Below the pieces are notes generated by a model that worked only from the letters and a program-made list of their open reading frames with translations, was not told the DNA's origin and ran no database searches. Shown here piece after piece: positions 17,564 through 26,190 of a stretch of DNA of 33,690 nt; position 1 is the stretch's first letter, and each line of letters starts with the position of its first letter. Source of the DNA: Betaproteobacteria bacterium HGW-Betaproteobacteria-4 (GTDB taxonomy: Bacteria; Pseudomonadota; Gammaproteobacteria; Burkholderiales; Rhodocyclaceae). The stretch spans positions 1-33,690 of the forward strand of contig PHCH01000011.1 in assembly GCA_002840785.1 (NCBI GenBank), given 5' to 3'. The translations under genes and the position numbers were made by a program.

Positions 17564-20083
17564 TCAGACCGCCATCGTCTGCCGGCTGACATCGCCGACA
17601 TGGGTGAAATAGCGCATGCCGAGCGCCTCGGAAAGCTGGGTAGCGGCGCTATCGAGGCCGTGCAGGAGATCGGCCAGCGCTTCGCAGTGCGAGTAGTCGC
17701 GGGCGCTGTCGAACTGGACATTTTCCAGGCGGCGCAGGTCGAAGGCCTGCAGGTCGGCCAGCGCGGTCGACAGGCCGGCGCCGAAATCGTCGCCGAGTTC
17801 GCGCTTCATGCGCTCCAGGTAGTTGCCGAGGACGGTCGCCTGGAAGATCACGCCGTGCGGGTTGCTCTCGTCGAAAACGAGCAGGTCGACGACCGGCAAC
17901 AGCTCCGGCTGACGCGAGTAGCGCGAGCGGTAGGTGATGATCGAGTCGGACAGTTCGAGCAGCCATTCGAGCGAGCCCTGGCTGCGCGCCGCCGGCATGC
18001 GCAGGAAATGAGCCAGCGTCAGGGCCAGGAAGGAAAGCCGTTCGAGCCGGCGACCGATGAACAGGAAACGCCAGCCATCGTCGCGCGTCATGTTGTCCAT
18101 GGCGAAACCGGTCAGCGACGACGAAACGCCGAGCACGCGATCAAGGAAGGCGATCGCTTCGGTCAGCGTCGGATGCGTCTTGAGCGCCGCCTGCTGGTCG
18201 CGCTGCAGACGGTTGAGCGAGTGCCAGTGGTCGAGCGAAAGGCGTTCGCGGACATGCGTCGCCGACCACATCAGCGAACGGATGTTGCAGGCCAGGCTAC
18301 CCGGCTGTTCGGGGTCGTAGATCGCCTCGAGCAACTCGTGCTCGCCGCCCTCCTTGACCTCGGTATCCTCTTCCGGCTTGGGCAGCACGCCGAGCCGGCG
18401 GGCCAGTTCCATGACCGCGATGACCACCGGCGTCTTCTGCCCGCCGCCGACGACGACGCGCGACAGGGCGACGCGCAACATGCGCGCGCTGTCGTCGAAG
18501 CGCTCCGAATAACGGCCGAGCCAGAACAGGTTTTCAACGACGCGCGAGGTCAGGTTCGACCCCGCCCGCACCAGGTCGCGCACGCCGACCGATGGCTTGA
18601 GCAGCGAAAACTGGCTGACCGGGCCGCTGGTCATCACCCAGGCATCCTTCGAGGCGCCGCCGCGCTGCATCGAGATGATGCGCGTGCCGGCCGCCGTCGT
18701 CACCCGGGCCAGACCGCCCGGCATCACCGAATAACCGTCCGGCGTCGTCACCGCGTAGGCACGCAGTCCGACCGGCCGGGCGAGCAGGCGGCGTTCGTGC
18801 GAGCGACTCCAGGTCGGCGCCTGCGACAGGTTGACCATTTCCTGGGCGACGTAGGCGTGCGGCCGTGCTTCGATGCGGCGCAGCATTTCGGCCCGCGCTT
18901 CGCCCTTGAGTTCGTTGCCGAAAACCGGCTCCATGTTCTGCGTCGGGTAGGCCGGCTTGATGACCAGATCGTCGAAGTTTTCCTTGACGTAGTCGAGCGC
19001 CGGCTTCTCGCCGCACCACCAGGTCGCGACCGAGGGCATGGCCAGCTTTTCGCCGAGCAGATGGCGGCAGATGGCGGGCAGGAAGCCCATCAGGGCGCCG
19101 GACGCGAGCAGGCCGCTGCCCAGCGCATTGGCGATGACAACGCGGCCGGCACGGGCGACATTGAGCAGGCCGGGAATGCCGAGCGCCGACTCGCCGCGCA
19201 GTTCGAGCGGGTCGCAATAAGCGTCGTCCTGGCGGCGCAGGATGACATGCACGCGCTTCAAACCGCGCAGGGTTTTCAGATAAACCGTCTCGCCGCGCAC
19301 CGTCAGGTCCTGCCCCTCGACCAGCGGGAAGCCCAGGTAGCGCGCCAGGTAGGCGTGTTCGAAATAGGTTTCGTTGTACGGCCCGGGCGTCAGCAGGACC
19401 ATGTGCGGCTGTTCGTCGCCTTCGACCGGAGCGAGCGCGGTCAGGCCGTCGAGCTGGTCGCGGAAGAAGTCGGCGACGTGCTGGATGCGCAGGTCACGGA
19501 ACATTTCCGGGAAAACGCGCGAGACGATGAGCCGGTTTTCCAGCGCATAACCCGCCCCCGACGGCGCCTGCGTGCGGTCGGCGATGACCCACCAGCGGCC
19601 GTTCGGCGAACGCGCCAGGTCGACCGCGTAATGGTGCAGCCAGATGCCGCCCGGCGGCTTGACGCCGCGACACGGCCACAGGTAGCCGTGCTGGCCATAG
19701 ACCAGGGCCGGCGGCAAAAGGCCTTCGGAAAGCAAGGTCTGCTCGCCGTAGAGGTCGTCGAGGATGGCGTTGAGCAAGGTGGCGCGCTGAGCCACCGCGG
19801 CCGACAGCTCGGCCCACTCGTCGGGCGGAATGATGAGCGGCAGCGGATCGAGCGCCCACGGCCGGTCGGCGCCATTCGGATCGGCGTAGACGTTGTAGGT
19901 GACGCCGTTTTCCTGGATCCGCTGCTCGGAAAAATCGAGACGGCGACGCATCTCCTCCGGCGTCACCGCATCGAGATGGTCGAGGAACTGCTTCCAGTGC
20001 GGGCGCACGGAGCCGTCCGCGGCCAGCATTTCATCGTAGCGGCGAGGGCTGTGGGGGTAGATTGCGAGGAGGGTGCGCGCCAT
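17564..20083 (-). CDS. Fused circularly permuted ATP-grasp and alpha-E protein
   Basis: 839 residues. The first 480 or so are the circularly permuted ATP-grasp domain (DUF404/DUF407 type), with signature stretches such as GPYNETYFEHAYLARYLGF, VVIANALGSGLL and DLVIKPAYPTQ. From about residue 510 an all-helical alpha-E (DUF403) domain follows, starting RVVENLFWLGRYSERFDD. In many bacteria these are two adjacent genes; here they are one polypeptide. ATP-grasp enzymes join a carboxylate to an amine, so the protein is predicted to make amide or peptide bonds. The ATG at 20083 has no strong ribosome-binding site, and a hairpin lies between it and the upstream gene. Confidence 0.92.
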   Translation of the reverse strand: MARTLLAIYPHSPRRYDEMLAADGSVRPHWKQFLDHLDAVTPEEMRRRLDFSEQRIQENGVTYNVYADPNGADRPWALDPLPLIIPPDEWAELSAAVAQRATLLNAILDDLYGEQTLLSEGLLPPALVYGQHGYLWPCRGVKPPGGIWLHHYAVDLARSPNGRWWVIADRTQAPSGAGYALENRLIVSRVFPEMFRDLRIQHVADFFRDQLDGLTALAPVEGDEQPHMVLLTPGPYNETYFEHAYLARYLGFPLVEGQDLTVRGETVYLKTLRGLKRVHVILRRQDDAYCDPLELRGESALGIPGLLNVARAGRVVIANALGSGLLASGALMGFLPAICRHLLGEKLAMPSVATWWCGEKPALDYVKENFDDLVIKPAYPTQNMEPVFGNELKGEARAEMLRRIEARPHAYVAQEMVNLSQAPTWSRSHERRLLARPVGLRAYAVTTPDGYSVMPGGLARVTTAAGTRIISMQRGGASKDAWVMTSGPVSQFSLLKPSVGVRDLVRAGSNLTSRVVENLFWLGRYSERFDDSARMLRVALSRVVVGGGQKTPVVIAVMELARRLGVLPKPEEDTEVKEGGEHELLEAIYDPEQPGSLACNIRSLMWSATHVRERLSLDHWHSLNRLQRDQQAALKTHPTLTEAIAFLDRVLGVSSSLTGFAMDNMTRDDGWRFLFIGRRLERLSFLALTLAHFLRMPAARSQGSLEWLLELSDSIITYRSRYSRQPELLPVVDLLVFDESNPHGVIFQATVLGNYLERMKRELGDDFGAGLSTALADLQAFDLRRLENVQFDSARDYSHCEALADLLHGLDSAATQLSEALGMRYFTHVGDVSRQTMAV

Positions 20084-20101
20084 TTATTTGTTTTCTAGCG
20101 A

Positions 20102-20125
20102 AAACAGGCCGTTTCCGGCCTGTTT
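20102..20125 (-). terminator. Perfect 10-bp hairpin between DUF2126 gene and ATP-grasp gene
   Basis: AAACAGGCCG and CGGCCTGTTT pair perfectly around a four-base loop. Read on the minus strand, the 3' arm ends in TTTT before CGC, so it may be a weak intrinsic terminator or attenuator. It would reduce rather than abolish read-through from the DUF2126 gene into the ATP-grasp gene 66 bp on. Confidence 0.55.
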
Positions 20126-20162
20126 CCACGGTCAACCCGAATTTTTGATTAAAACCGCCGCA
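20122..20162 (-). repeat. Dispersed repeat copy E (partial)
   Basis: Only the right half is clear on the minus strand: AAAAATTCGGGTTGACCGTGG. The left part is diverged and runs over the last codons of the DUF2126 gene; the core lies just after its stop and abuts the hairpin. Confidence 0.55.
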
Positions 20163-23100
20163 AGTCTAGCGTAAACGGGTGCTCGGCGCTGATCGCCGGC
20201 GCCTCGACCTGCAGCTTGCCCGGCGTGTGGCCAAAGCGGAAGAAGCGCGCCAGACGACGACTTTCGGCCTCGAAGGCATTGACCGGGAAGGTGTCGAAAC
20301 TGCGCCCGCCCGGATGCGCCACGTGGTACTGGCAACCGCCCAGCGAACGCTGCATCCAGGTATCGACGATGTCGAAGACCAGCGGCGCATGGACGCCGAT
20401 GGTCGGATGCAGGCAGGACGCCGGCTGCCAGGCGCGGTAGCGCACGCCGGCAACGAATTCGCCGTTGATGCCGGTGTTCTGCAGCGGCACCGGAACGCCG
20501 TTGCAGGTCAGCACGTAGCGGTCGGGCGCCATGCCCTTGATGCGCACCTGGACGCGCTCGACCGAGGAATCGACGTAGCGCACCGTGGTCCCGGCACCGC
20601 CCTCCTCGCCCATGACGTGCCAGGGTTCGAGGGCGTGGCGCAACTCGAATTCCATGCCCTTGACGGCGAAATCGCCGTATTTCGGGAAGCGGAATTCGAA
20701 GTGCGGGGCGAACCATTCAGCCTTGAAGGCAAAGCCGGCTTCGGCCATTTCCTGCATGACGTCCTTGAAATCCTGCTCGGCGTAGAAGGGCAGCATGAAG
20801 CGGTCGTGCAGCTCGGTGCCCCAACGGGCCAGACGGGCCGGCTCGTAGGGCGTTTCCCAGAAGCGGGCGATCATGGCCCGGAGCAGCAGTTGCTGGGCGA
20901 GCGACATGCGCGCGTGCGGCGGCATTTCGAAGGCGCGCAGTTCGAGCAGGCCAAGGCGGCCGGTCGGGCCGTCCGGCGAGTAGAGCTTGTCGATGCAGAA
21001 CTCGGAACGGTGCGTATTGCCAGTCACATCGGTGAGCAGATTGCGCAGGATGCGGTCGATGAGCCAGGGCGGGACGACACCGCCCGGCTGCGGAATCTGC
21101 TTGAAGGCGATTTCGAGCTCGTAGAGGCTGTCGTTACGCGCTTCATCGACACGCGGCGCCTGGCTGGTCGGGCCGATGAACAGCCCGGAGAACAGGTAGG
21201 ACAGGCTCGGGTGGTTGTGCCAGTAGGCGACCAGGCTCTTGAGCAGATCCGGCCGACGGAGGAAGGGCGAATCGTTCGGCGTCGCACCGCCAAGGACGAA
21301 GTGATTGCCGCCGCCGGTCCCGGTGTGGCGACCGTCGACCATGAACTTTTCGGTGGTCAGACGCGAGTAGTGGGCCGCCTCGTAGAGGTGGGTGGTCTGG
21401 TCGACGAGTTGATCCCAGCTGCGCGCCGGATGGACATTGACCTCGATGACACCGGGATCGGGGGTAACGCTAAAATGGGTCAGGCGCGGGTCGGACGGCG
21501 GCGTATAGCCTTCCATGATGACCGGCATTTTCATTTCTTCGGCCGTTGCTTCCACGGCGGCGACGATTTCGAGATAGTCGTCGAGCTTTTCGGTCGGCGG
21601 CATGAAGACGTAAAGGCGGCCGTTGCGCGGCTCGGCACACATGGCCAGACGGGTGATCCAGCCAGCCGATTCCTTGAAACGCGGCATCGTTTCGGTCGGC
21701 TTTTCCCATGGGCGGACCTTGCCGTCGCCGGTCGCCGAGGCGGCGGCACCGGCGGCGCCAGCGCCTGAACTGCCGGGGCGGCTTTGCATCTGCGGCTCGC
21801 GGGCGCCGGTTTCACCGCTCACGCGGTTACGCAGGGCGGCGTAGCTGGCCAGCGGATCGGTGGCCATTTCGGCATCGGGCACATTGACGTAAGGGTAGTC
21901 GCTGGTTTCCGTCCATGGTTGCGAGTCGTAGGGCAGGCGATAGCCCATGGCCGAATCGCCGGGGAACAGGTAGCAGCGCTCGGCGCGCAGGAACCACGGG
22001 CCGGTCTGCCACTGGTTCCAGACATTTTTCATGATCGGCAGAACGTGGCCGATGGTGTGGGTCAAGCCTTGCGTGAACACCTTCATGAGGCGTTCGCGCT
22101 CCATGGCGTCGTCGACGCGCGAATCGAAGGGATCGACGTTGCCCGGCAGGCGGCGCTCGCGCCACATGTAGTAATAAACATCCTCGAAGGCCGGGAAGAC
22201 GTAGTCGGAGGTCATGCCGAGGCGTTCGGCGACGCGCTTGAGGAAACGCTGGGCGTGTTCGGCCGTGGCGCCGTAATCGACGCTTTCGTTGGCATACAGC
22301 TCGGGGGCATTCCAGATCGGCTCGCCATCCTTGCGCCAGAAGCAGTTCAGGCTCCAGCGCGGGAGCTGTTCGCCGGGGTACCACTTGCCCTGACCGAAGT
22401 GCATGAGGCCGTTCGGGGCGTATTTTTCGCGCAGGCGATGGAAGAGGTCGGCCGCGAAAATCCGCTTCGTCGGGCCGAGGGCGGTGGTGTTCCATTCGGC
22501 GCCATCCGGGTCGTCGACCGCAACGAAGGTCGGCTCGCCGCCTTGCGTCAGGCGCACGTCGAGTTTGCCCAGCGTGTCGTCGATCTGATGGCCGAGGCCT
22601 TCGATTTCGGCCCACTGCTCGTCGGAATAGGGCTTGGTGACGCGCGGCGCTTCCCAGATGCGGGTGACTTGCATGTGGTGCGAGAACTCGGTTTCGCACT
22701 CGTCGAGGCCGCCGGTGACCGGCGCGGCGGAACCGGGTTCCGGCGTGCAGGCGAGCGGGATGTGGCCTTCGCCGGCGAACAGGCCGGAGGTCGGGTCGAG
22801 GCCGATCCAGCCGGCGCCCGGCAGATAGACTTCGGCCCAGGCATGCAGGTCGGTGAAGTCCGCTTCGGGGCCGGACGGGCCATCCAAGGACTTCACGTCG
22901 GCGGTCAGCTGGATCAGGTAGCCGGAGACAAAACGGGCAGCCAGGCCGAGGTGGCGCAGCACCTGGACGAGCAGCCAGGCCGAGTCGCGGCAGGAGCCGG
23001 TACGCTTGGTCAGCGTCTCTTCCGGGGTCTGGACGCCCGGTTCCATGCGGATGGTGTAGCCGATGGCCTTTTGCAGGTTGGCGTTGAGGGCAACGAGGAA

Positions 23101-23529
23101 ATCGACGCTGCGCAGCGGCTCGCGCGAGATGCAGGCCAAGTACTTTTTGAGCTCGGGCGTTTCCGGCAGCTTGTGCAGGTAAGGCGTCAGTTCGTGGCGT
23201 TCCCAGGCCTCGTAGGCGAAAGGAATCTTCTCGGCGTGATCTTCGAGGAAGAAGTCGAAGGGATTGATGACCGACATTTCGGCCACCATGTCGACCTCGA
23301 TGCTGAATTCGCGGGTTTTTTCCGGGAAGACCAGGCGGGCCAGGTAGTTGCCCTGCGGATCCTGCTGCCAATTCACGAAATGCTTGTCCGGACCGATCTT
23401 CAGCGAGTAGGACAGGATGCGCGTCCGCGAATGCGGGCAGGGGCGCAGGCGGACGACCTGCGGCCCGAGATTGATCAGGCGATCGTAGCTATAACGGGTA
23501 ACGTGATTCAGCGCGACATGGATCGACAC
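20149..23529 (-). CDS. Transglutaminase-like protein with C-terminal DUF2126
   Basis: 1126 residues. A transglutaminase N-region (about 1-85) is followed by a core domain with Cys180 (RTGSCRDSAWLL), His229 (DLHAWAEVYL) and Asp245 (GLDPTSG). From about residue 300 to the end comes the large DUF2126 region (e.g. LTQGGEPTFVAVDDPDG, DGRHTGTGGGNHFVLGG), interrupted near 590 by a low-complexity Gly/Ala/Ser linker. The start is GTG at 23529, with GGAG seven bases upstream; no ATG fits. It heads the minus-strand cluster with the ATP-grasp/alpha-E and second transglutaminase genes. Two enzymes with cysteine triads in one cluster suggest processing of the ligase product, which is inference. Confidence 0.92.
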   Translation of the reverse strand: MSIHVALNHVTRYSYDRLINLGPQVVRLRPCPHSRTRILSYSLKIGPDKHFVNWQQDPQGNYLARLVFPEKTREFSIEVDMVAEMSVINPFDFFLEDHAEKIPFAYEAWERHELTPYLHKLPETPELKKYLACISREPLRSVDFLVALNANLQKAIGYTIRMEPGVQTPEETLTKRTGSCRDSAWLLVQVLRHLGLAARFVSGYLIQLTADVKSLDGPSGPEADFTDLHAWAEVYLPGAGWIGLDPTSGLFAGEGHIPLACTPEPGSAAPVTGGLDECETEFSHHMQVTRIWEAPRVTKPYSDEQWAEIEGLGHQIDDTLGKLDVRLTQGGEPTFVAVDDPDGAEWNTTALGPTKRIFAADLFHRLREKYAPNGLMHFGQGKWYPGEQLPRWSLNCFWRKDGEPIWNAPELYANESVDYGATAEHAQRFLKRVAERLGMTSDYVFPAFEDVYYYMWRERRLPGNVDPFDSRVDDAMERERLMKVFTQGLTHTIGHVLPIMKNVWNQWQTGPWFLRAERCYLFPGDSAMGYRLPYDSQPWTETSDYPYVNVPDAEMATDPLASYAALRNRVSGETGAREPQMQSRPGSSGAGAAGAAASATGDGKVRPWEKPTETMPRFKESAGWITRLAMCAEPRNGRLYVFMPPTEKLDDYLEIVAAVEATAEEMKMPVIMEGYTPPSDPRLTHFSVTPDPGVIEVNVHPARSWDQLVDQTTHLYEAAHYSRLTTEKFMVDGRHTGTGGGNHFVLGGATPNDSPFLRRPDLLKSLVAYWHNHPSLSYLFSGLFIGPTSQAPRVDEARNDSLYELEIAFKQIPQPGGVVPPWLIDRILRNLLTDVTGNTHRSEFCIDKLYSPDGPTGRLGLLELRAFEMPPHARMSLAQQLLLRAMIARFWETPYEPARLARWGTELHDRFMLPFYAEQDFKDVMQEMAEAGFAFKAEWFAPHFEFRFPKYGDFAVKGMEFELRHALEPWHVMGEEGGAGTTVRYVDSSVERVQVRIKGMAPDRYVLTCNGVPVPLQNTGINGEFVAGVRYRAWQPASCLHPTIGVHAPLVFDIVDTWMQRSLGGCQYHVAHPGGRSFDTFPVNAFEAESRRLARFFRFGHTPGKLQVEAPAISAEHPFTLDLRRF

Positions 23530-23547
23530 GAGCTTGCTCCAGACAGA

Positions 23548-23593
23548 ATGATTGCAAGCTTAAAAGCAAGACGCGAACCAGCTTGCAAGTCAT
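23548..23593. promoter_or_regulatory. Inverted repeat in leader of the transglutaminase/ATP-grasp cluster
   Basis: ATGATTGCAAGC (23548-23559) and GCTTGCAAGTCAT (23581-23593) are inverted copies differing by one inserted base, 21 bp apart. They begin 19 bp upstream of the GTG start. A weak minus-strand promoter (TTGCAA, 18 bp, TTTAAG) lies within them, so an operator is possible. On the plus strand the structure ends near GTTTTT, but no plus gene lies before it. Confidence 0.35.
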
Positions 23594-23620
23594 TGTTTTT
23601 CAGTAATCCCGATCTTCGCA

Positions 23621-23654
23621 CGCACCTCGTGAAAGCCTGATGACGCGAGGTGCG
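23621..23654 (-). terminator. Hairpin downstream of VOC gene
   Basis: CGCACCTCG and CGAGGTGCG make a perfect 9-bp stem with a 16-base loop, about 45 bp after the VOC stop on the minus strand. No T-run follows directly. It may end or stabilise the VOC mRNA ahead of the next operon. Confidence 0.35.
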
Positions 23655-23698
23655 CGCCAAAGTGGTGCGTAAACCTTGAAGCCCCTTTTGCCCGGCGC

Positions 23699-24121
23699 TC
23701 AGGGCAATTTGACGAAGCCCTGCTCGTCGAGCCCGATGAAGGGGTTGAAGCAGACCTCCCACAAAAAGCCGTCGGGGTCGGCAAAGTAGCCGCGAAAGCC
23801 GCCCCAGAAAACCTTGTCGGCCGGCCGCACCAGTGTTGCGCCAGCGGCCACCGCCTCGTCCAGCGTGGCAATCACCGCCGCTTCGGAGGGCACGTTGTGG
23901 GCCAGGGTAAAGCCGGGAAAACCGCTACCGGCCGACGGCACCGCCGCATCCTCGGCCAGGGCCTCGCGCTGGAACAGGCCGAAGGCCACCGAGCCGGCCT
24001 GGAAGAAAGCTATCGCCTCCTGGCTGGCCGACGATTCCCGCCAGCCGAGGGCCTTGTAGAAAGCCCGGCTACGGGCCAGGTCGGCGACGCCGAGGGTGAT
24101 GAAGCTGATCGTCTGGTTCAT
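23699..24121 (-). CDS. VOC superfamily (glyoxalase/bleomycin-resistance fold) protein
   Basis: 140 residues with the paired beta-alpha-beta layout of the VOC fold. It starts ISFITLGVADLARSRAFYKALGW and ends with FWGGFRGYFADPDGFLWEVCFNP, the typical second metal-ligand module with Glu in the last strand. VOC proteins include glyoxalases, dioxygenases and resistance proteins; nothing here fixes the substrate. The start ATG at 24121 lies 44 bp from repeat copy F. The gene stands alone, separated from the next minus-strand gene by 169 bp. Confidence 0.88.
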   Translation of the reverse strand: MNQTISFITLGVADLARSRAFYKALGWRESSASQEAIAFFQAGSVAFGLFQREALAEDAAVPSAGSGFPGFTLAHNVPSEAAVIATLDEAVAAGATLVRPADKVFWGGFRGYFADPDGFLWEVCFNPFIGLDEQGFVKLP

Positions 24122-24165
24122 GGCTTTGGCATTGGCGGAGGGCGGACGTTCATCATAAACACATC

Positions 24166-24206
24166 GATTTCAATTTTCGCCATTTTCCCCGGTTGACCGT
24201 AGCAAT
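24166..24206 (+). repeat. Dispersed repeat copy F (intergenic)
   Basis: Full 41-bp copy with left end GATTTCAATTTTCGCC and right end CCGGTTGACCGTAGCAAT, one of the best matches to the consensus. It lies in the 163-bp gap between the divergent VOC gene and the small membrane ORF. Confidence 0.92.
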
Positions 24207-24284
24207 CGCTTGCCGGAAGAAACACGCCCCCGGCCGGGTGCCGGCGTAAAATGGTCGTTGCCACCAAGCCCAATGGAGCGCGCC

Positions 24285-24446
24285 ATGCTGCAAGCCATTC
24301 TCGACAATTACCTGCTGCTCGCGGCCCTCGTCCTGCTTTTCCTGATCCTCGTCCCGACGCTGGTTTTACGCGGTCGTGGCATCCGGGAACCGGGACGCCC
24401 GGATCGACGCAGCCAGCCAAGACCGGGTACCGACCGCCGGGCCTGA
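24285..24446 (+). CDS. Small single-span membrane protein, unknown function
   Basis: 53 residues. A hydrophobic helix (YLLLAALVLLFLILVPTLVL, about 9-28) is followed by an Arg/Pro-rich basic tail, predicting an N-out, C-in inner-membrane protein. The start at 24285 is chosen because GGAG lies six bases upstream; an in-frame ATG at 24273 is the alternative. A near-consensus -10 (TAAAAT, 24247-24252) is present without a matching -35. I do not recognise a family. It ends 25 bp from the convergent kinase stop. Confidence 0.5.
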   Translation: MLQAILDNYLLLAALVLLFLILVPTLVLRGRGIREPGRPDRRSQPRPGTDRRA

Positions 24447-24455
24447 ACGGCATCG

Positions 24456-24470
24456 GCCGGCCGCGCCGGC
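24456..24470. terminator. Short GC hairpin between convergent genes
   Basis: GCCGGC-CGC-GCCGGC forms a 6-bp stem with a three-base loop between the stop of the small membrane ORF and the stop of the kinase. There is no T-run, so its function is uncertain. Confidence 0.25.
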
Positions 24471-24471
24471 G

Positions 24472-26190
24472 TTACTTTCCGCTGTCGGCCTGGGCTGATT
24501 GCCCGGGGTTTTCGCCGCCCGACTCGGCCGCCGCATAGTCGACCTGGCGCGGCAAAATCACCGTAAAACGCGTGCCCTTGCCGACTTCGCTGCTTACTTC
24601 GATGCGGCCCTGGTGTTTCTTGACGATGCCGTAGGACAGCGAAAGCCCGAGCCCGGTGCCCTTGCCGACCGGCTTGGTGGTAAAGAAGGGCTCGAAGATG
24701 CGGCTGAGGTTTTCCGGCGGTATGCCACGCCCGCTGTCTTCGATTTCGACGCGCACCTCGGCCTCGCTGCTCGTCGTCCGGATGCTGATCTGGCCACGCT
24801 CTTCGATGGCATGCGAGGCATTGACCAGAAGATTCATGAAAACCTGGTTGAGCTGCGACGGTGCACACATGATTTCGGGAATGGCGGCGTATTCCTTGAC
24901 CACCTTGGCCTTGTACTTGAGTTCGTTCCAGACCACGTTGAGCGTGCTGTCCAGCCCCATTTCGAGGTTGGCCAGGACGAATTCCGTACTGCTGACATGG
25001 GAGAAATTCTTGAGGTCGCGGACGATGTCCTGAACACGCTGGACGCCGTCGTTGGTTTCGGTCAGCAGGATGTCGAGATCCTGTTGCAGGTAGTCGAGAT
25101 CGATATCCTTCTTCAACTGGCTGACGCTGGCCTGGGAGGCTTCGCCGAGTTCGTGCTCGATTTCGGCGTAGGCCTTGAGCACGGTGCCGAGGTCGGCGAT
25201 GTAGCGTTGCAGCGTACCGAGGTTGGATTTGACGAAGCCGACCGGATTGTTGATCTCGTGCGCCACGCCGGCCGCCAGCTGGCCGATGGAGGCCATTTTT
25301 TCGGACTGGATCAACTGGCTCTGCGCTTCTTCGAGGCGGGCGATCAGCGCCGCCTGCTGTTCGCGCTCGGCCTGCAGATCGCGGTTGGCCGACTGCAGTT
25401 CGGCGGTGCGCTGCTCGACGCGCCGCTCGAGTTCGTCGCGGGATTCGCGCAGGGCGTCTTCGGCGGCAACCCGGCGGGTCACGTCGGCAAAGCTGAAAAC
25501 GCGGCCGACGATGTGTTCGCCGAGGTATTGCGGCCGCGACTTGCATTCGAAGACCCGGCCATCGGCCAGGTTGAAATGCTCGTCGCTCGCCTCGCTGTCC
25601 ACAATGGCGCTCAGCCTTTCGCGGCAGGCCGCCTGCTCCTTGACGAGGCTCGAGACATGGTCGATGACGGCGTCGTCCTTGTGCTGTTCGAGCAGTTCAT
25701 CGGGAATCGCCCACATCGCCGAGAACATGCGGTTCATGCTGACGATACGGCCATGCCAGTCGATGGCCAGGATGCCGTTGCCGGTGGCTTCGAGCGTCGC
25801 CCGCAGGCGGGACAGCGTCTGCTCGAGCTGCTCTTCGGTCTTGCGTTCCTGGCGGATGTCGCGGGCCTGGACGAGGAGATAGGTTTTGTCCTCATGGCGA
25901 ATCAGCGAGATCGATTTCGACACCTCGATGAGTTCGCCGTCGGCCCCGCAGTACAGCCCTTCCTGCCATTCGATTTCGGTGAAGGTGCCGGCGGCGACCT
26001 CTTCCCAGTAAAAAACGTCCGGCAGCGAACTTTCGATATCGACGATCTTGTGCGACAGCAGTTCGTCCACCGTGTAACCGAGCACCTGTCCGGCCTGACG
26101 ATTGGCCCGGACGATCTGCAAGCCGTCGGTATCGACGAGCAGGATCATGCTGGCGCTGTGATCGAGCATTTTTTGCTCGAGAGAGATCAT
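24472..26190 (-). CDS. PAS-containing sensor histidine kinase (non-hybrid)
   Basis: 572 residues from the ATG at 26190, which overlaps the stop of the HD-GYP gene (ATGA). The frame is open far upstream, but that part is antiparallel shadow of the HD-GYP gene. There are two PAS domains (about 10-120 and 125-250), a coiled coil, and a HisKA region with His311 (GQLAAGVAHEINNPVGFV). The ATPase has NLLVNASHAI, DSGRGI, FEPFFTTKPVGKGTGLGLSL. There is no membrane helix, receiver or HPt, so its partner regulator must be encoded elsewhere or be unconventional. Coupling with the HD-GYP gene suggests a joint role in c-di-GMP control. Confidence 0.92.
   Translation of the reverse strand: MISLEQKMLDHSASMILLVDTDGLQIVRANRQAGQVLGYTVDELLSHKIVDIESSLPDVFYWEEVAAGTFTEIEWQEGLYCGADGELIEVSKSISLIRHEDKTYLLVQARDIRQERKTEEQLEQTLSRLRATLEATGNGILAIDWHGRIVSMNRMFSAMWAIPDELLEQHKDDAVIDHVSSLVKEQAACRERLSAIVDSEASDEHFNLADGRVFECKSRPQYLGEHIVGRVFSFADVTRRVAAEDALRESRDELERRVEQRTAELQSANRDLQAEREQQAALIARLEEAQSQLIQSEKMASIGQLAAGVAHEINNPVGFVKSNLGTLQRYIADLGTVLKAYAEIEHELGEASQASVSQLKKDIDLDYLQQDLDILLTETNDGVQRVQDIVRDLKNFSHVSSTEFVLANLEMGLDSTLNVVWNELKYKAKVVKEYAAIPEIMCAPSQLNQVFMNLLVNASHAIEERGQISIRTTSSEAEVRVEIEDSGRGIPPENLSRIFEPFFTTKPVGKGTGLGLSLSYGIVKKHQGRIEVSSEVGKGTRFTVILPRQVDYAAAESGGENPGQSAQADSGK

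Noticed and set aside
24166..24252. TTGACC of the repeat core as a promoter -35 element
   Set aside because: In none of the checked copies is a -10-like hexamer found 16-18 bp downstream; at copy F the TAAAAT box is about 48 bp away.
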